From contig BCIA01000001.1 in assembly GCA_001599815.1 (NCBI GenBank), forward strand, positions 3,600,934-3,664,933: DNA of 64,000 nt, given 5' to 3'. Origin of the DNA: Furcasterigmium furcatum. Its lineage: Eukaryota; Ascomycota; Sordariomycetes; Glomerellales; Plectosphaerellaceae. The notes beneath the pieces are model-generated. The model saw only the letters and a list, made by a program, of their open reading frames with translations. It did not search any database and was not told the DNA's origin. The position numbers and the translations under genes are program-made. How positions within the stretch are numbered: the stretch's first letter is position 1; each line of letters opens with the position of its first letter. Positions 1-10,637 of the stretch are shown here, in pieces.

Positions 1-412
1 AGCTGCAAGGCACTCCGGAGATGGCATCAAGCCTGTCGAGGACCGGCTTCTTCAGCAGAATCTTCGCTGAAGCAAACTTCCGGCGAGTCTTGCTCTCTGA
101 GCGGTCGACCTCCTGCTGGAGCTGCTGTAGGATGTCTTCGAGCGGCTTCAGAGCGCGCTGGGACCGTTGGAGGGTGGCTTGCAGCCTCGCCTGGCCCGAC
201 GCACGCATCGCGATGCTGGCTCTCTTCATTTGGTCCTCGGTGTCCTGCAAGATCTCGCCCGTCATTGTAATCGTGTCAAGAAGGTATTGCATGTCTTCGG
301 GGGCATCTTTGATGTCGCCCCAGAGGCGCTTCAGCTTGAAAATGACAGCCCCGGCCTGGCCGGTGACCTGGGCCACGGCGATGACGCCGGCGGCGAGCTC
401 GAGGCCCGACAT
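1..412 (-). CDS. HeLo-like fungal N-terminal domain protein (partial, 3' end off window)
   Basis: The reverse strand reads open from an ATG at 412 to the window edge (137 codons, no stop). It begins MSGLELAAGVIAVAQVTGQA and continues with an amphipathic, helix-rich stretch (FKLKRLWGDIKDAPEDMQYL). The opening 'G(L/F)E(L/A)A..VI.V...' followed by a hydrophobic helix and 'L...L' heptads is typical of the fungal HeLo/HeLo-like N-terminal domain (Fungal_N family). That domain usually heads NLR-like proteins with NACHT, ankyrin or WD repeats, or stands alone, and can act in heterokaryon incompatibility or cell-death signalling. The C-terminal architecture lies outside the window, so I cannot tell whether it is an NLR. 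An antisense frame is also open here but shows no protein features. Confidence 0.6.
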   Translation of the reverse strand, partial: MSGLELAAGVIAVAQVTGQAGAVIFKLKRLWGDIKDAPEDMQYLLDTITMTGEILQDTEDQMKRASIAMRASGQARLQATLQRSQRALKPLEDILQQLQQEVDRSESKTRRKFASAKILLKKPVLDRLDAISGVPCS

Positions 413-714
413 TGACGGCGCCTGGCTGAAGGCTCGATCTTGTCTGTGGTGAGGAGGGGAAATGAAGTTGAAGTGAGGGGGAAAGGCTCTTGAGCCAACG
501 GATGAGCAGTCACCGCCAGCCTGCATCGCAGCCTGTGCTGCCCGTCATTGGCCCAGGAGGTGGAAGAAATGTCAGTCGTGTCACTCGAGAGCGCAGCCTG
601 ATTTGTATGGAGAAGAACGAAGCGGAATCATTCACCAGCAGTCTCATCGGCGATTCGCTCGCAGATGTCCGTTCATAAAGCCTTCGATTATTACAGTCCC
701 GACCTAGCTGGGAT
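413..714. other. Intergenic, head of HeLo-like gene to tail of acyltransferase
   Basis: About 300 bp containing the promoter of the partial reverse-strand gene and the 3' flank of the acyltransferase. I see no further gene. Confidence 0.5.
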
Positions 715-2499
715 CTAGACACCCTCCGTCAATATCCGCTCGACCCGTTTGCCGACGGTGACGCTCCACAGGTCGACCTTCCGATGGAACCAACTCGTAA
801 GATACATAGTAACGCTCAAAAGAATGACATAACCGATCATGTAGCCCCCGGCCTTGCCGAAGCTGTCGAAGAGCCGCGGCATGATCCAGAAGCCCAGGCT
901 GTGGAGCACCGGGCCGTGGACGAGGTACAGCGAGAAGCTGACCTTGCCCAGGTACTGCGGCACGCGTCCCTCGAGGAACTTGCACAGCATGGGGCTGCGC
1001 AGCACGCAGAACATGAGGATGAGGGCGCCCATCGACTGGTAGAACATCCAGCCGGAGAGGGGGATGTAGTACCGGGGCACCCATGTGGAAAGATACTGGA
1101 AGCCGGGCGTGTATTCGGCGCCGGCGTCCGGGTAGGAAAGGAAATACAGCGCGAAGAAGATGGCGGACCATCGCATGGTTCTCAGGGCCCGTGGCGACCG
1201 AAGCAGGCCTCCCTGGCGGGTGTCCGCGACTGGAGGCGCCAGCATCGGATCGGTGCGCCTGATGTCCAGTTCTGACATGACGGTGCCGGCCATGAAGGTG
1301 GCCATGTCCCATCGCCCGAGGACCAAGCTGTAAGCAGACAGGAGACCGGCGAAGCCGAGCCGGAATCTTGCCTTGATGGCGGCCGTTCCGAGGAGGTAGA
1401 TGTAGACGAACATGGATCCGCGCAGCTCCATGGGTATGGTGAATGTGTGCGGGTCGTACCGCGGGTGATAGTGGCCGAAGTTGAAGGGATTGACCCATTC
1501 GGCGTAAGCTCTCGTGAAGTTTTTGAGAGCATAAGTCATGTTGTCGTGAATAAAAGGGTGCTCCTCCCATGAGCCGCCCATCTGGAAATAGACGGTCTTG
1601 AGGCCGCCTTTGATCTTCTTGACATCTGTAGTGTTGTCCAGATTAATCGGCGCCGGGTTGAAGTATGGCGCAACCCAGGGATAGGGCGCCATCGCCTCCA
1701 GAGAGGAGGTGTCGTTCGACTCCCGCTCCAGGCTGGGCGCCAGCCTGTAGAGTGACGAGGGGCTGAACAACTTGGAGCTGTCATTCAGACAGACGGTTTC
1801 GGTGTAGTCCGTGAGATTGCCCAGATACAGGTGGCTATGAAGGCCCAGGAAGTCCGCGATACCTGCACCGCCCTTGACGGCATGAGTGTCATTGGCACAC
1901 ACGACGCCGAGCTGTGCCACAGTCACAGTGGCGTTGATGTACACGGAGTCGGGACCTTTGAAGATGTCGTCTTCGGATCGGAACGCGCCCATCTGAGCGA
2001 GCATTGCGACAAGGAACATGCTGACCGTGGGTGGGATATACAGACGAAAGGTTCGTCTGAAGACGGATGAGGCGAGGCTCTGGTACGCGGCCTCCAGACG
2101 TCGTTCGTGGATGGCCCTCAGAATGTGGCGACATAAGACGTATCCGGAGATGGCGAAGAAGATGGCGACCATGGGGCGGCCTCGCTGGAAGAGGCAGATG
2201 ATGGGGAGTGAGGTCCAGCTGGTGTACGGCTCAGGTGAATTGGGAGGCATGGCGCCGTATCCCATCATGATCGTCGGGGTCCATGGCCAGAGAAAGTGAT
2301 AGTTGAACACAAGGAGACAGGCAATGCCGCGCAGGCCGTCGAGACAGCGGATCTTCTCTCTGGTCTTCCTCGGGCCCGGGGCGGCGGCCGGGCCCTTCTC
2401 CTCGTCGTCGCCGGTCGCACGCTCCTCGGAGTACGGGAGGAGTTCCGCCTGGGCGTCATCCTGCGCCCGCGCAGTGTCTTCCCGGACGGTTGAGAGCAT
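715..2499 (-). CDS. Acyltransferase-3 family membrane protein
   Basis: Single exon, 594 aa, ATG at 2499. After a roughly 50-residue charged cytosolic leader comes the acyltransferase-3 signature 'IRCLDGLRGIACLLVFNYHF' (residues about 50-70), where the arginine and histidine are the conserved catalytic-region residues. It is followed by 'RGRPMVAIFFAISGYVLCR', the second hallmark (F-x-I-S-G-[FY]). Around ten hydrophobic segments run to the C-terminus, including 'YLGKVSFSLYLVHGP', another family motif. A large loop between segments carries several N-glycosylation sequons. The family (PF01757, OafA/NolL-like) O-acylates sugars, lipids or small molecules at a membrane. Fungal members are often of unknown substrate and several sit in metabolite clusters, but nothing next to this one suggests a pathway. 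Confidence 0.85.
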   Translation of the reverse strand: MLSTVREDTARAQDDAQAELLPYSEERATGDDEEKGPAAAPGPRKTREKIRCLDGLRGIACLLVFNYHFLWPWTPTIMMGYGAMPPNSPEPYTSWTSLPIICLFQRGRPMVAIFFAISGYVLCRHILRAIHERRLEAAYQSLASSVFRRTFRLYIPPTVSMFLVAMLAQMGAFRSEDDIFKGPDSVYINATVTVAQLGVVCANDTHAVKGGAGIADFLGLHSHLYLGNLTDYTETVCLNDSSKLFSPSSLYRLAPSLERESNDTSSLEAMAPYPWVAPYFNPAPINLDNTTDVKKIKGGLKTVYFQMGGSWEEHPFIHDNMTYALKNFTRAYAEWVNPFNFGHYHPRYDPHTFTIPMELRGSMFVYIYLLGTAAIKARFRLGFAGLLSAYSLVLGRWDMATFMAGTVMSELDIRRTDPMLAPPVADTRQGGLLRSPRALRTMRWSAIFFALYFLSYPDAGAEYTPGFQYLSTWVPRYYIPLSGWMFYQSMGALILMFCVLRSPMLCKFLEGRVPQYLGKVSFSLYLVHGPVLHSLGFWIMPRLFDSFGKAGGYMIGYVILLSVTMYLTSWFHRKVDLWSVTVGKRVERILTEGV

Positions 2500-2905
2500 G
2501 GCGAGGGCCTACTCTGATATTGCGCACTCAGGGAGATGAGCGCGCATGGGTTTGACGGTGCGGCGCTTGAGAGGCCGCGATGATGACATGAGGTGATGAG
2601 GGCAGGAATCGTGGAAAGGAGCTTTTGGCGGGCGAACTTTCAAGGAAGTGAACACTTCTCCAGAACAGGTTATGTAAGCACTTATGGAGGAGTGCGTCAC
2701 CGCAAGCATCTAGGCGATCTCATTGGCTCTTGGCTCCAGGGGGTGTCATTTCAGCGGATACTCAGGGGCAATCCAGAACGCGGTCCACTGAGAAACTCCC
2801 TTGCAATCGCCGGAGCTCATCCATGTATCAAAAGGGAGGAAATTGCCCACCCCTTGCATGCATTATCTCGTCCCATCATGTCTCTAATCTAGGATATCGG
2901 AACAC
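2500..2905. other. Intergenic
   Basis: Promoter side of the acyltransferase and 3' flank of the MFS gene. No gene or repeat recognised. Confidence 0.5.
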
Positions 2906-4951
2906 TCAACCAGTGCAGTACTGGCTTCTACTGCGCAACCAGGCGCCGTATTTCCACATGAGAGTGGGGACGACAATCCCCAGAACCAGCGCGACCGCCG
3001 CCAGGATCGCGTTTCCTCCAGCGATGCCCATGGCATCATAAAGGCCGGGCGCAAACAGCGGGAAACTGAACCCCGCCATCGTCCTGACAAAAGCAGCAGC
3101 GCCCGTCGCGCTCGCCGCGTATCGCTCATACGTGTCGATGGTGTACGTCTGCACGCATTGGAACGACAGAATGAGCCCGGCCGCGAAGATGCCGGCGCCG
3201 ACGTTCGGGACCGCCCAGTGTACGCGGAAATGGGCTGCCAGTCCGTACATCACCAGCCCGATGGGGACGACGATGGCGGTCGGGTACATCAGTGGCACTC
3301 GGAACTCCGGCCGCCCGGGATGCGAGTACTTGGCCTGGAGGTGGACGTAGACCTGCGCGCGACCATGTCAGTACGATTGCAGACAGAGGTCTCGGAGTGA
3401 ATGCAAACAACCCACCTTGTCGATCAATGGACCAGATATCTGGAGTCCAATGACGAAGCCGATGCCCAGAGAGATGTAGTTCAAACTGGCAGGCCCGGGC
3501 TCCTGGCCGTACTGCTGGGACCAGACCATGGGGAAGGAGGCAAGACTATAACCGGGTCAGCTGGATGCCGTCCAGCGCTGGCTTGGGGATGCTTACACAA
3601 GGTACATCAGGCCGTAAAGATAGGCCCGGTAGAAAGCAGTGACTTGGAGAGCCGGCTGCGTGAAGAGCATCCTGAAGGGGCGAATGAGGTTCTTGCGAAG
3701 CGTCTGTCCGAATGTGCGGTCCGGCCGCTCAAACTCAGTTCGCAGTTGTTTGTTGCCTGTTTCCTTGCGCAACTTCCGCGCCTTGAGGAGCAGGATCTTG
3801 GGCGGGTAGGTCTCGGGGAGGAACAAATATGCAAGGATTTGCACGAGGGCATCAGCTATGCTGACGGTCCAGAAGATCCAGCGCCAGTCAAGATACTGGG
3901 TCAGATATCCAGCAGCTAAGGAAGGGTCAGCAAGGGCTGAGCGACGACAACGGTTGATCAAGAGAAGACGCTGTCAGAACGTACCGATAGGACCAACGGC
4001 CGGGCCCAGAAAAGGGGCGAGGGAGTAGACTGCGTGGGCCATGCCACGCTCTTCAGCTCTCCAGCAGTCACTCAGGACACCTCCGCCCAGCTATTAACCT
4101 TGTTAGCCACAAATACTAATAGACACAGGAAGTTCATGCTTATCACTTACAGCCTGCGGTGCGCTTCCACCAAGACCACTCAGGAAGCGAAAGGCCAGCA
4201 TCATCTCCTTGTTCGTCGACCAGCCTGCCACGGTATTGAACAGGAGGAACACCATGTTGGCACTCTGCAGCACCACCACTCGTCCGTACATCTCCGAAAG
4301 CGGACCAAGGATGAAGGGGCCGACAGCGTATGCCAGCAAGAAGATGGACATTAGGAAGTAGGTCTCGACAGAGGAGGTGATGTTGAACTGTTTGGCTAGG
4401 ACGGGTAGTGCTGGGGCCAGCATGGTGGAGGAGACTGGCGAGATGAAGGTGAAGCAGGAAACTAGGATTGTTGCCGTCCACTTCTTGTGTTTGGGCCAGT
4501 TCTTCGGGTTCGATGGGTCTGTGGCCGACTCCCAGGTCACCTATGTGGACCCATTTAGCCAACTGGTTTAGAAAGGATGCTGATGAACTTGACTCACAAG
4601 ATTGGGGTCATCGTCTGGAGGGGCCGCTCCGGGATGCTTGGGCTCCGGGCCAGGCTCATTCTCTAACACAGGCTGCAAGAGCCTCCGACTTCCATCTTCT
4701 TCGTACTTTTCTCTTTGGGGAACGGCCGAATATCCACCCTCGAGGTCTTCGTAGTTGACTCCATCATCCCCGTTTGAGTCCAACCACGGATACTTGTACA
4801 GTGATCTCTCATAGTCCTCCATCGAGGCTATAGAGGGGCTCCATGGGCGCCATATGGTAGAGTGTGATCGCGTCAGCGATCTCCGCAGAGTCTCCCCCGA
4901 TCTGGGAAGAGGCTTCCGGGGGACAGAGTATGTTCGGGAAGGCGCCGACAT
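2906..4951 (-). CDS. MFS exporter, DHA1 (drug/polyamine) type, six exons
   Basis: Exons on the reverse strand are 4951-4598, 4540-4151, 4090-3985, 3915-3597, 3545-3416 and 3352-2906, giving 581 aa with every junction in frame at GT/AG. The first exon is a hydrophilic N-terminus of about 118 residues rich in S, R and acidic residues. Exon 2 starts 'VTWESATDPSNPKNWP', the classic entry to fungal DHA1 multidrug/polyamine transporters. Next come TM1 ('ILVSCFTFISPVSSTMLAPA'), motif A-like 'LGPLSEMYGR' in the TM2-3 loop, 'RFLSGLGGSAPQAV' and 'APFLGPAVGPIAAGYL' (motif C), and the family loop 'DWRWIFW'. It likely exports hydrophobic toxins or polyamines across the plasma membrane by proton antiport. 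The substrate is unknown. A TATA-like TATAAGG lies 130 bp upstream of the ATG. Confidence 0.88.
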
Positions 4952-5080
4952 GGTGAAGGCAAAAGCGAGTGACGGGGTATAGTGTAAAATTAATGCATAA
5001 GATGCAGGGAAGCGATTGTTGTCAAGCGAGCGACGGGGTTTGTGTGGAATGAAGGGAAACGGAGAGCTCGAAACGGGACG

Positions 5081-5087
5081 CCTTATA
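5081..5087 (-). promoter_or_regulatory. TATA-like box of MFS exporter gene
   Basis: TATAAGG on the reverse strand, 130 bp upstream of the predicted ATG at 4951. Position and sequence fit a core promoter, but there is no transcript evidence. Confidence 0.35.
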
Positions 5088-6175
5088 ATATCATCATCTC
5101 ATGCAGCCTGAGCGATATCGCGGAACCCTTGCAGCAGCACTGCCCAACCGAAAGCAGTATGACCAGACAAACACGAAGACCTTAGACCGTCCAAAATCCT
5201 GAGAATTGCTGCGGCCCCCTCGGGGTCCGCTTATCTGTACCTTTGCGCCGCCGCCGACGTGGGCAGCCGGCGGGGGCGCTGGCGACGGGAAGGAAAATAA
5301 ACAGGCACGAGCCCAGCCACTTGAGGAAATGAAGCACGAGAACAGGCGCTTGGCTCTTTTGTAAGCTTCCTTGGCATTCATCATTCGGGGACCGGGTGCG
5401 GGCGGGGGTTATTCAGCTCGTGGGCGAGACATATCGCGCTACGTCGACGGATGGTGGCTGTGCTGGCCAGGTCCCTTGGAATCGGCGCGCGGGCTGTGCC
5501 CATGTGTTCCCAGGAACAACGAGACAAGAGGCCATGTTTCAAAGCGGCCTTGAAGATTAAACCTGTTCCATTGGACGCCTGTTCTTCTCCCACGCCTTGG
5601 CAAAGCCCGTTTCATATCACTTATACGAAGGTTGGCAAGCCCTCCAGGTGTGCTGTCTGCTGTTCACCGCCCTCGCCAAGGAGCGGAAGCAGTGCCTCGC
5701 AGGTCTCCAGAGCCAATAATAGCTTTTACTCTCGTTCTCATGTGTATCGTCTCTGACGGCCATGTAGAGCCGATGAAGCCATCACATGCGCCGATGTCGC
5801 GGGCGAGGCGGTGCAGTCGTGCCACGGCTCTAGAATGCCACCACCGGCCAGGAACAATCGTCGCGCGAGTTGATCACAGGGCTGATGATGTCTAGCACAC
5901 CAGATTGCCGTGACCACATTGTCATGGCCGGCTATGCTCACACGAGCACCTTCCGCCTGGAGGTCACTAGGCTCTTGGTATGACCCTTGGTCCCTGACAT
6001 CGCCTCGGTGGCGGAATGAGCTTCTTCTTCAGGTCAAGAGGCGTATTGCGGTCACAAAGGAGGATCCCGCGGGCTGCTTGCGGCCCGAGAGTCTATCGTG
6101 ACGTTTCTAAAAAGAGAACACGCCGATACTGGCCCTGGGGAAGCTCTGGAGAAGTGATACCTCGGACGAGATGTC

Positions 6176-6182
6176 TATAAAG
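6176..6182 (+). promoter_or_regulatory. TATA-like box of glycerate kinase gene
   Basis: TATAAAG located 193 bp before the ATG at 6375, followed by a C/T-rich leader of the kind seen ahead of well-expressed fungal genes. Confidence 0.4.
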
Positions 6183-6374
6183 CTGGCATCTTGTCAGTAA
6201 TGACTTTGATACTTTCTGCATCAACTCACCATCACCTCTTACACTCGCTAAGAAATACCACAATCGCTTTTTAACCACTCTCGCTTTCACCCAAATCATC
6301 ACCACTCGCTCATCATTCAAATCTTTCAAAAGACTTGAACAATTCTCCAGAAAAGCCTACTTCAATCTCTGCAA

Positions 6375-7622
6375 ATGAAGCTCAAAATGACCTCGAGCAC
6401 CGCACCTCTCGGCATGAAGGTGCTCGTCTGCCCTTCTGGCTTCAAAGGCAGTCTTCAGCCCGAGGTGGCGGCGGACTGCATCGAGGCGGGCATCTTGTCT
6501 GTCCTGCCTGAGGCGACAGTCCGCAAGGTCCCCCTCGTGGACGGCGGAGAAGGCTTCACGCGCGCCCTGGTGGCCGCAACAAGTGGCGAGCAGCACCACG
6601 TCACAGTCACTGGACCTGTTGGCGCTCCCGTGGAGTCGTACTACGGCATCCTCGGAACCCACAGCCCCAGATCACCCCGTACTGCCGTCATCGAGATGGC
6701 GGCGGCAGCTGGGCTGAGCCTGGTGCCAGCCCACCTCCGCAACCCGGGGCTTACTACCACCTATGGTGTTGGTGAGCTCATCATTGCTGCCCTCGACAAC
6801 GGCGCTGAGCGCATCGTTGTGGGCTGCGGCGATTCTGGCACCTGTGACGGCGGTGCCGGGATGCTGCAGGCTCTCGGAGCACGCCTTCTCGACCGCGACG
6901 GAAACCTGCTTCCTCACTGCGGTGGCGGCGAGTCCCTCGTCCACCTCTCGCACATCGACCTCACCAACCTCGACGAGCGGGTCAAGGCCGCCTCGATCGA
7001 AGTCGCAGTCAACTGGACCAACGTGCTTTGCGGGTCCAAGGGCGTTGCCAGGGTCTTCGGTGCCCAAAAGGGCGCTTCACCTGAGCAGACTGAACGCTTG
7101 TCCGCGGCCATGGATGCGCTGGCAGACGTTTCCGGCCGCCTGCTCATCGATGCCAAAGTAGGCAAGGCCCCTGGCGGCGGCGCCTCCGGCGGGCTGGGAA
7201 CCGGTCTCCGGTTGATTGGCGCGAAGCTCCGGCCAAGATATGAGGTGGTGGCGGAGTATGTTGATTTTGAAACCCTGTTTGACGACTGCGACCTCGTCCT
7301 GACTGCCGAGGGCGGCATCGATGATCAGACGCCCCGCGGTAAGATTCCCGGCGAGATTGCAATGCGGGCTAAGCGCTTCGGGCTCCCGGTCATTGCCATC
7401 GCCGGGACGATTGGGCCCGGAGCCAGGGTCAACTATGACGTTGGCATTGACGCCTACACTTGCATTCTCCAGAGGCCGACCACTCTGGAGGACGCCATTC
7501 AGGAGGCGGAGCGGCTGACCAAGGAGAGCGCAGAGGGCGTCATGAGGATGGTTGTCATCGGACGGATGCTTGCGTCCAGGAAGCTGCTCAAGGCAGTGCA
7601 GGTGGACGAGTGCTGGACCTGA
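6375..7622 (+). CDS. Glycerate kinase (GlxK/GarK family)
   Basis: Single exon, 415 aa. It phosphorylates D-glycerate with ATP, feeding glyoxylate/tartronate-derived or serine-derived glycerate into glycolysis. The family core begins at an internal Met, 'MKVLVCPSGFKGSL' (residue about 15), so the true start could be 6375 or the ATG at 6417. Recognisable family motifs in order are 'VDGGEGFTRALV', 'GCGDSGTCDGGAGMLQALGA' (glycine-rich), 'GKAPGGGASGGLGTGLRLIG', 'LVLTAEGGIDDQTPRGKIPG' and 'PVIAIAGTIG'. Length is slightly above the bacterial 380 aa because of the N-terminal tail. No targeting peptide is obvious, so it is probably cytosolic. Confidence 0.92.
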   Translation: MKLKMTSSTAPLGMKVLVCPSGFKGSLQPEVAADCIEAGILSVLPEATVRKVPLVDGGEGFTRALVAATSGEQHHVTVTGPVGAPVESYYGILGTHSPRSPRTAVIEMAAAAGLSLVPAHLRNPGLTTTYGVGELIIAALDNGAERIVVGCGDSGTCDGGAGMLQALGARLLDRDGNLLPHCGGGESLVHLSHIDLTNLDERVKAASIEVAVNWTNVLCGSKGVARVFGAQKGASPEQTERLSAAMDALADVSGRLLIDAKVGKAPGGGASGGLGTGLRLIGAKLRPRYEVVAEYVDFETLFDDCDLVLTAEGGIDDQTPRGKIPGEIAMRAKRFGLPVIAIAGTIGPGARVNYDVGIDAYTCILQRPTTLEDAIQEAERLTKESAEGVMRMVVIGRMLASRKLLKAVQVDECWT

Positions 7623-8582
7623 GCAGATCTGGGGGATCGGCTCGGTGCTGGCGTGGGAAAAGTACCGGTGCATCGGGATGGGGTCATAGACAAAGACCAT
7701 GATGAAATGCTTGACGAATTGTATGCCTACTATTAGTTGTTACCTGCTAGCGGAATGGATACCTTGCTGATCACTGTGCTTCGATGTCATGCTGGCCGGC
7801 GTGGTGAATGCGTGGGAACAGGCTTGAGGCGTGCCAGGTCCCCGAAGTCCACAGTCCAGACCCAGCAGTCCCCGAGCTTGTCTAGTGGGCCCAGAATGAC
7901 GGGCATGCATTGACGGGATCAGCACTCTGAGGTACTTCCACGACAATCGTGGCTATGCCGTGTCCACACGGTGAGTGGAGGAGATGAGGTTGGAATAAAG
8001 ACAAACGTTGACCGGGGTGACAACACGAGACGCCGAGCAAAACGTGAGGGATGTTCCTTGCCAAGCATTCACTCTGATAAGAGCCGGCGCTCCTTATCTT
8101 AGCGTCCGGCACAGCCCCGCCCCCGCATCACCTCAGCTCAGAACAAACAGCGAAGGCGGCCCGGACTTTCGACCTGATTTCCCCTGAGCCCAGCACATCA
8201 CTCACACCAGCCGTTGCCCGGAATCAGGACAGGGACCTCCGGATCGGCCCCAACCTCCTTGCCTCCTCCGTCGAACCCGTCACTCTAGCCTCGCCAACAC
8301 AGCCTCAATGTTCTGCTTGGATAGCGGCCCATAACACCAATTGCCGTCCTTCTCGGGGTCCTGCCAAGCATCACTAGCAATCTTCGTCTCTCCCACATTC
8401 CTTGGCAACTCGCCTTCCTTTGGGCATCACCAGCCACCGGCGTGACTGCGCGCAGTGCATCTTGCTTCTTCTGTTTCTATTTTCATCCCCGTCCGCCTTG
8501 CCGACGGGAACGCGCTGTTTTCCCCCTCGACCCTGCCACCTTCAGCTGGAGATCCTCCCGCGGGAACCCTGGATCTGGCAAG
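7623..8582. other. Intergenic and long leader
   Basis: About 960 bp between two forward genes. The last 400 bp are C/T-rich and probably include the promoter and 5' UTR of the phosphoesterase gene. An in-frame ATG at about 8445 exists upstream but would add a low-complexity R/F-rich leader, so I do not take it as the start. Confidence 0.45.
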
Positions 8583-10637
8583 ATGGGCAAGAACACGCCG
8601 GCTGAGGACCGTCCCACCGTGACCTTCGGCTCAGGTCGCACATCACAGGACGGATTCGCCTTCTCCTCGGCCGCTTCACCGCCAGACCTGCGCCTCATTC
8701 ACTACAATGATGTCTACCACCTGGACCCGTCGAGCGCCGAGCCCATGGGCGGCATCGCTCGCTTCATGACCGCCATCAACCAGTACCGCAGCGATGATCG
8801 GTTCCAGGGGCAGTCCGAGCTCCTGACCCTCTTTTCGGGTGATGCGTTCAACCCCAGTCTCGAGAGCTCCGTGACCAAGGGCGAGCACATGGTGCCGGTC
8901 CTGAACCGGATCGGGACCGATCTAGCCTGCGTTGGCGTACGTCTCGTCGAAATAGCACCGTAGCCGCCGTTGATCGATGACGCTGACGCTCCCTAGAATC
9001 ATGACTTTGACTTTGGCGTCAAGCAGTTCGAGTCTCTGACTGCGAAATGTGACTTTCCCTGGCTGATCGCCAACGTCCTGGACCCTGCCCTGGGCGAGAA
9101 TGTGCCCCTCGGCAACGCCAAGCGGACGCACATGATGACCTCATCCAACGGGATCAAGATTGGTTTCATTGGTCTCGGCGAGCGAGAGTGGCTCGAGACT
9201 ATCAACTCCCTGCCGCCTAATCTCATCTACAAGTCTGCTTCTGAGACGGCCAAGGAGCTCGTGCCGGGCTTGCGTGCCCAGGGGGCCGAAATCATCATCT
9301 GCCTCAGTCACATGCGAGAGCCCAACGACAACAAGCTCGCGAAGAACACCGAGGGGATCATCGACATCATCCTCGGCGGTCATGATCACTTCTACGCCCA
9401 TAGCTTCATCGACGGAACCCACGTCCTCCGAAGCGGCACGGACTTCAAGCAGCTCAGCTACATCGAAGCGCGGCGCAAGGGGGACGGGTCGGGAAAATGG
9501 GACTTCGACATCTTGCGCAGGGATATTGTCTCGTCCATCCCCCAGGATCCCGAAGGGCTGAAAATGTCCGAGGAACTCACCTCCAAGCTGAAGCACAAGC
9601 TCTGCAAGCCGATCGGCTGGACCGCCACGCCCCTAGATGCCCGCTTCTCGACGGTCCGCATGCGGGAGAGCAACATCGGCAACATCGTGTGCGACATCAT
9701 GCGGCACTACCACAATGCCGACGCCGCTCTCATGGCCGCCGGCACCATCAGGGGCGACCAGATCTACCCGCCCGGCGTCATCCGGGTGCGGGACATCACG
9801 AACTGCTTCCCCTTCGAGGACCCCGTGGTCTTCATCCGGGTGACCGGCCAGCAGCTCTGGGACGCCCTCGAGAACAGCGTCTCCGCGTACCCCGCGCAGG
9901 AGGGTCGCTTCCCGCAGGTGTCCAACATCGAGCTCGAGTTCGACCCGTCCAGGGAGCCGGGCAAGAGGCTCAACTACGCCAAGGTCGGCGGCGAGACTCT
10001 CGACCTGGAGAGGAAGTACACCCTCGCCACGAGGGGCTACATGGCGCGCGGCAAGGACGGGTTCGACTCCCTCCTCGTCGAGTGCGAGGGCGGGCAGGCC
10101 GAGGACATTGTCGACGAGGAGAACGGGATCCTCATCTCTGCGATGCTCCGGCAGTACTTCATGGGCCTCCGGACGGTCGGGCAGTGGAGGAACCTGAGCG
10201 AGCACTGGGTAAAGGTCGCGGACGTGGCCACCACGCCCGTCACGGAGCGCAAGTCTCGTGCGCCTTGGAGTTCCGGCGACGATGATGACGAGGGCGCTCA
10301 CAGGAGGGCTGCCAGCCCCGTTGAGAGTCCCTCGTGGCGGAATTGGATGCATAAGCGACTCGGAGTTGGAGTCCACCCGGTCGATGACGACGACGATAGC
10401 GACGCCGAAGGTGACATCGGGGACGAGGGCAAGGCGGTCCACGACGTGGAGGACAGGGACTTGGCGGCGATTGACATTGAGCTGCTCCTGATGCGGAAGT
10501 TCTTTTCTCGCTGGGCGAAGAGGACGGGATGCGTGGCCAAGGAAGCCGATCCTCAGGAGGACGGTGATTTTGATGTCGACTGGACCAGGGTCATTGCACC
10601 GGTTCTGGAGGGCAGAATCAAGATGGTGGGCTGTTAG
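8583..10637 (+). CDS. 5'-nucleotidase/metallophosphoesterase, two exons
   Basis: Exons 8583-8936 and 8997-10637 (664 aa). The intron starts GTACGT and ends CCTAG, and joins 'ACVG' to 'NHDFDFG', restoring the invariant GNHDFDFG metal-binding motif. Other family signatures are 'LRLIHYNDVYHLDP' (first metal-binding block), 'LTLFSGDAFNPS', 'ILGGHDHFY' (GGHDH) and the C-terminal nucleotidase domain 'ESNIGNIVCDIMRHY...MAAGTIRGD...ITNCFPFEDPVV'. This is the bacterial UshA/YfkN-type fold (PF00149 + PF02872), hydrolysing nucleotides or related phosphoesters. No signal peptide is seen at the chosen start, unlike the secreted bacterial enzymes. A fungal-type acidic tail follows residue about 540 with a DDDDSD run. 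Start chosen at 8583 because the homologous region begins just after it. Confidence 0.9.

Larger units (their letters stand above)
4952..6374. other. Divergent intergenic region, 1.4 kb
   Basis: Lies between the reverse MFS gene and the forward glycerate kinase gene, so it holds both promoters. Short open frames occur on both strands (for example around 5371-5756) but show no domain, no codon periodicity and no splice-consistent extension. A pyrimidine-rich leader is seen at about 6200-6370 before the kinase. Confidence 0.5.

Noticed and set aside
8442..8582. Upstream in-frame start for the phosphoesterase
   Set aside because: It would add an R/F/P-rich leader with no signal-peptide shape; the conserved region begins after the ATG at 8583.
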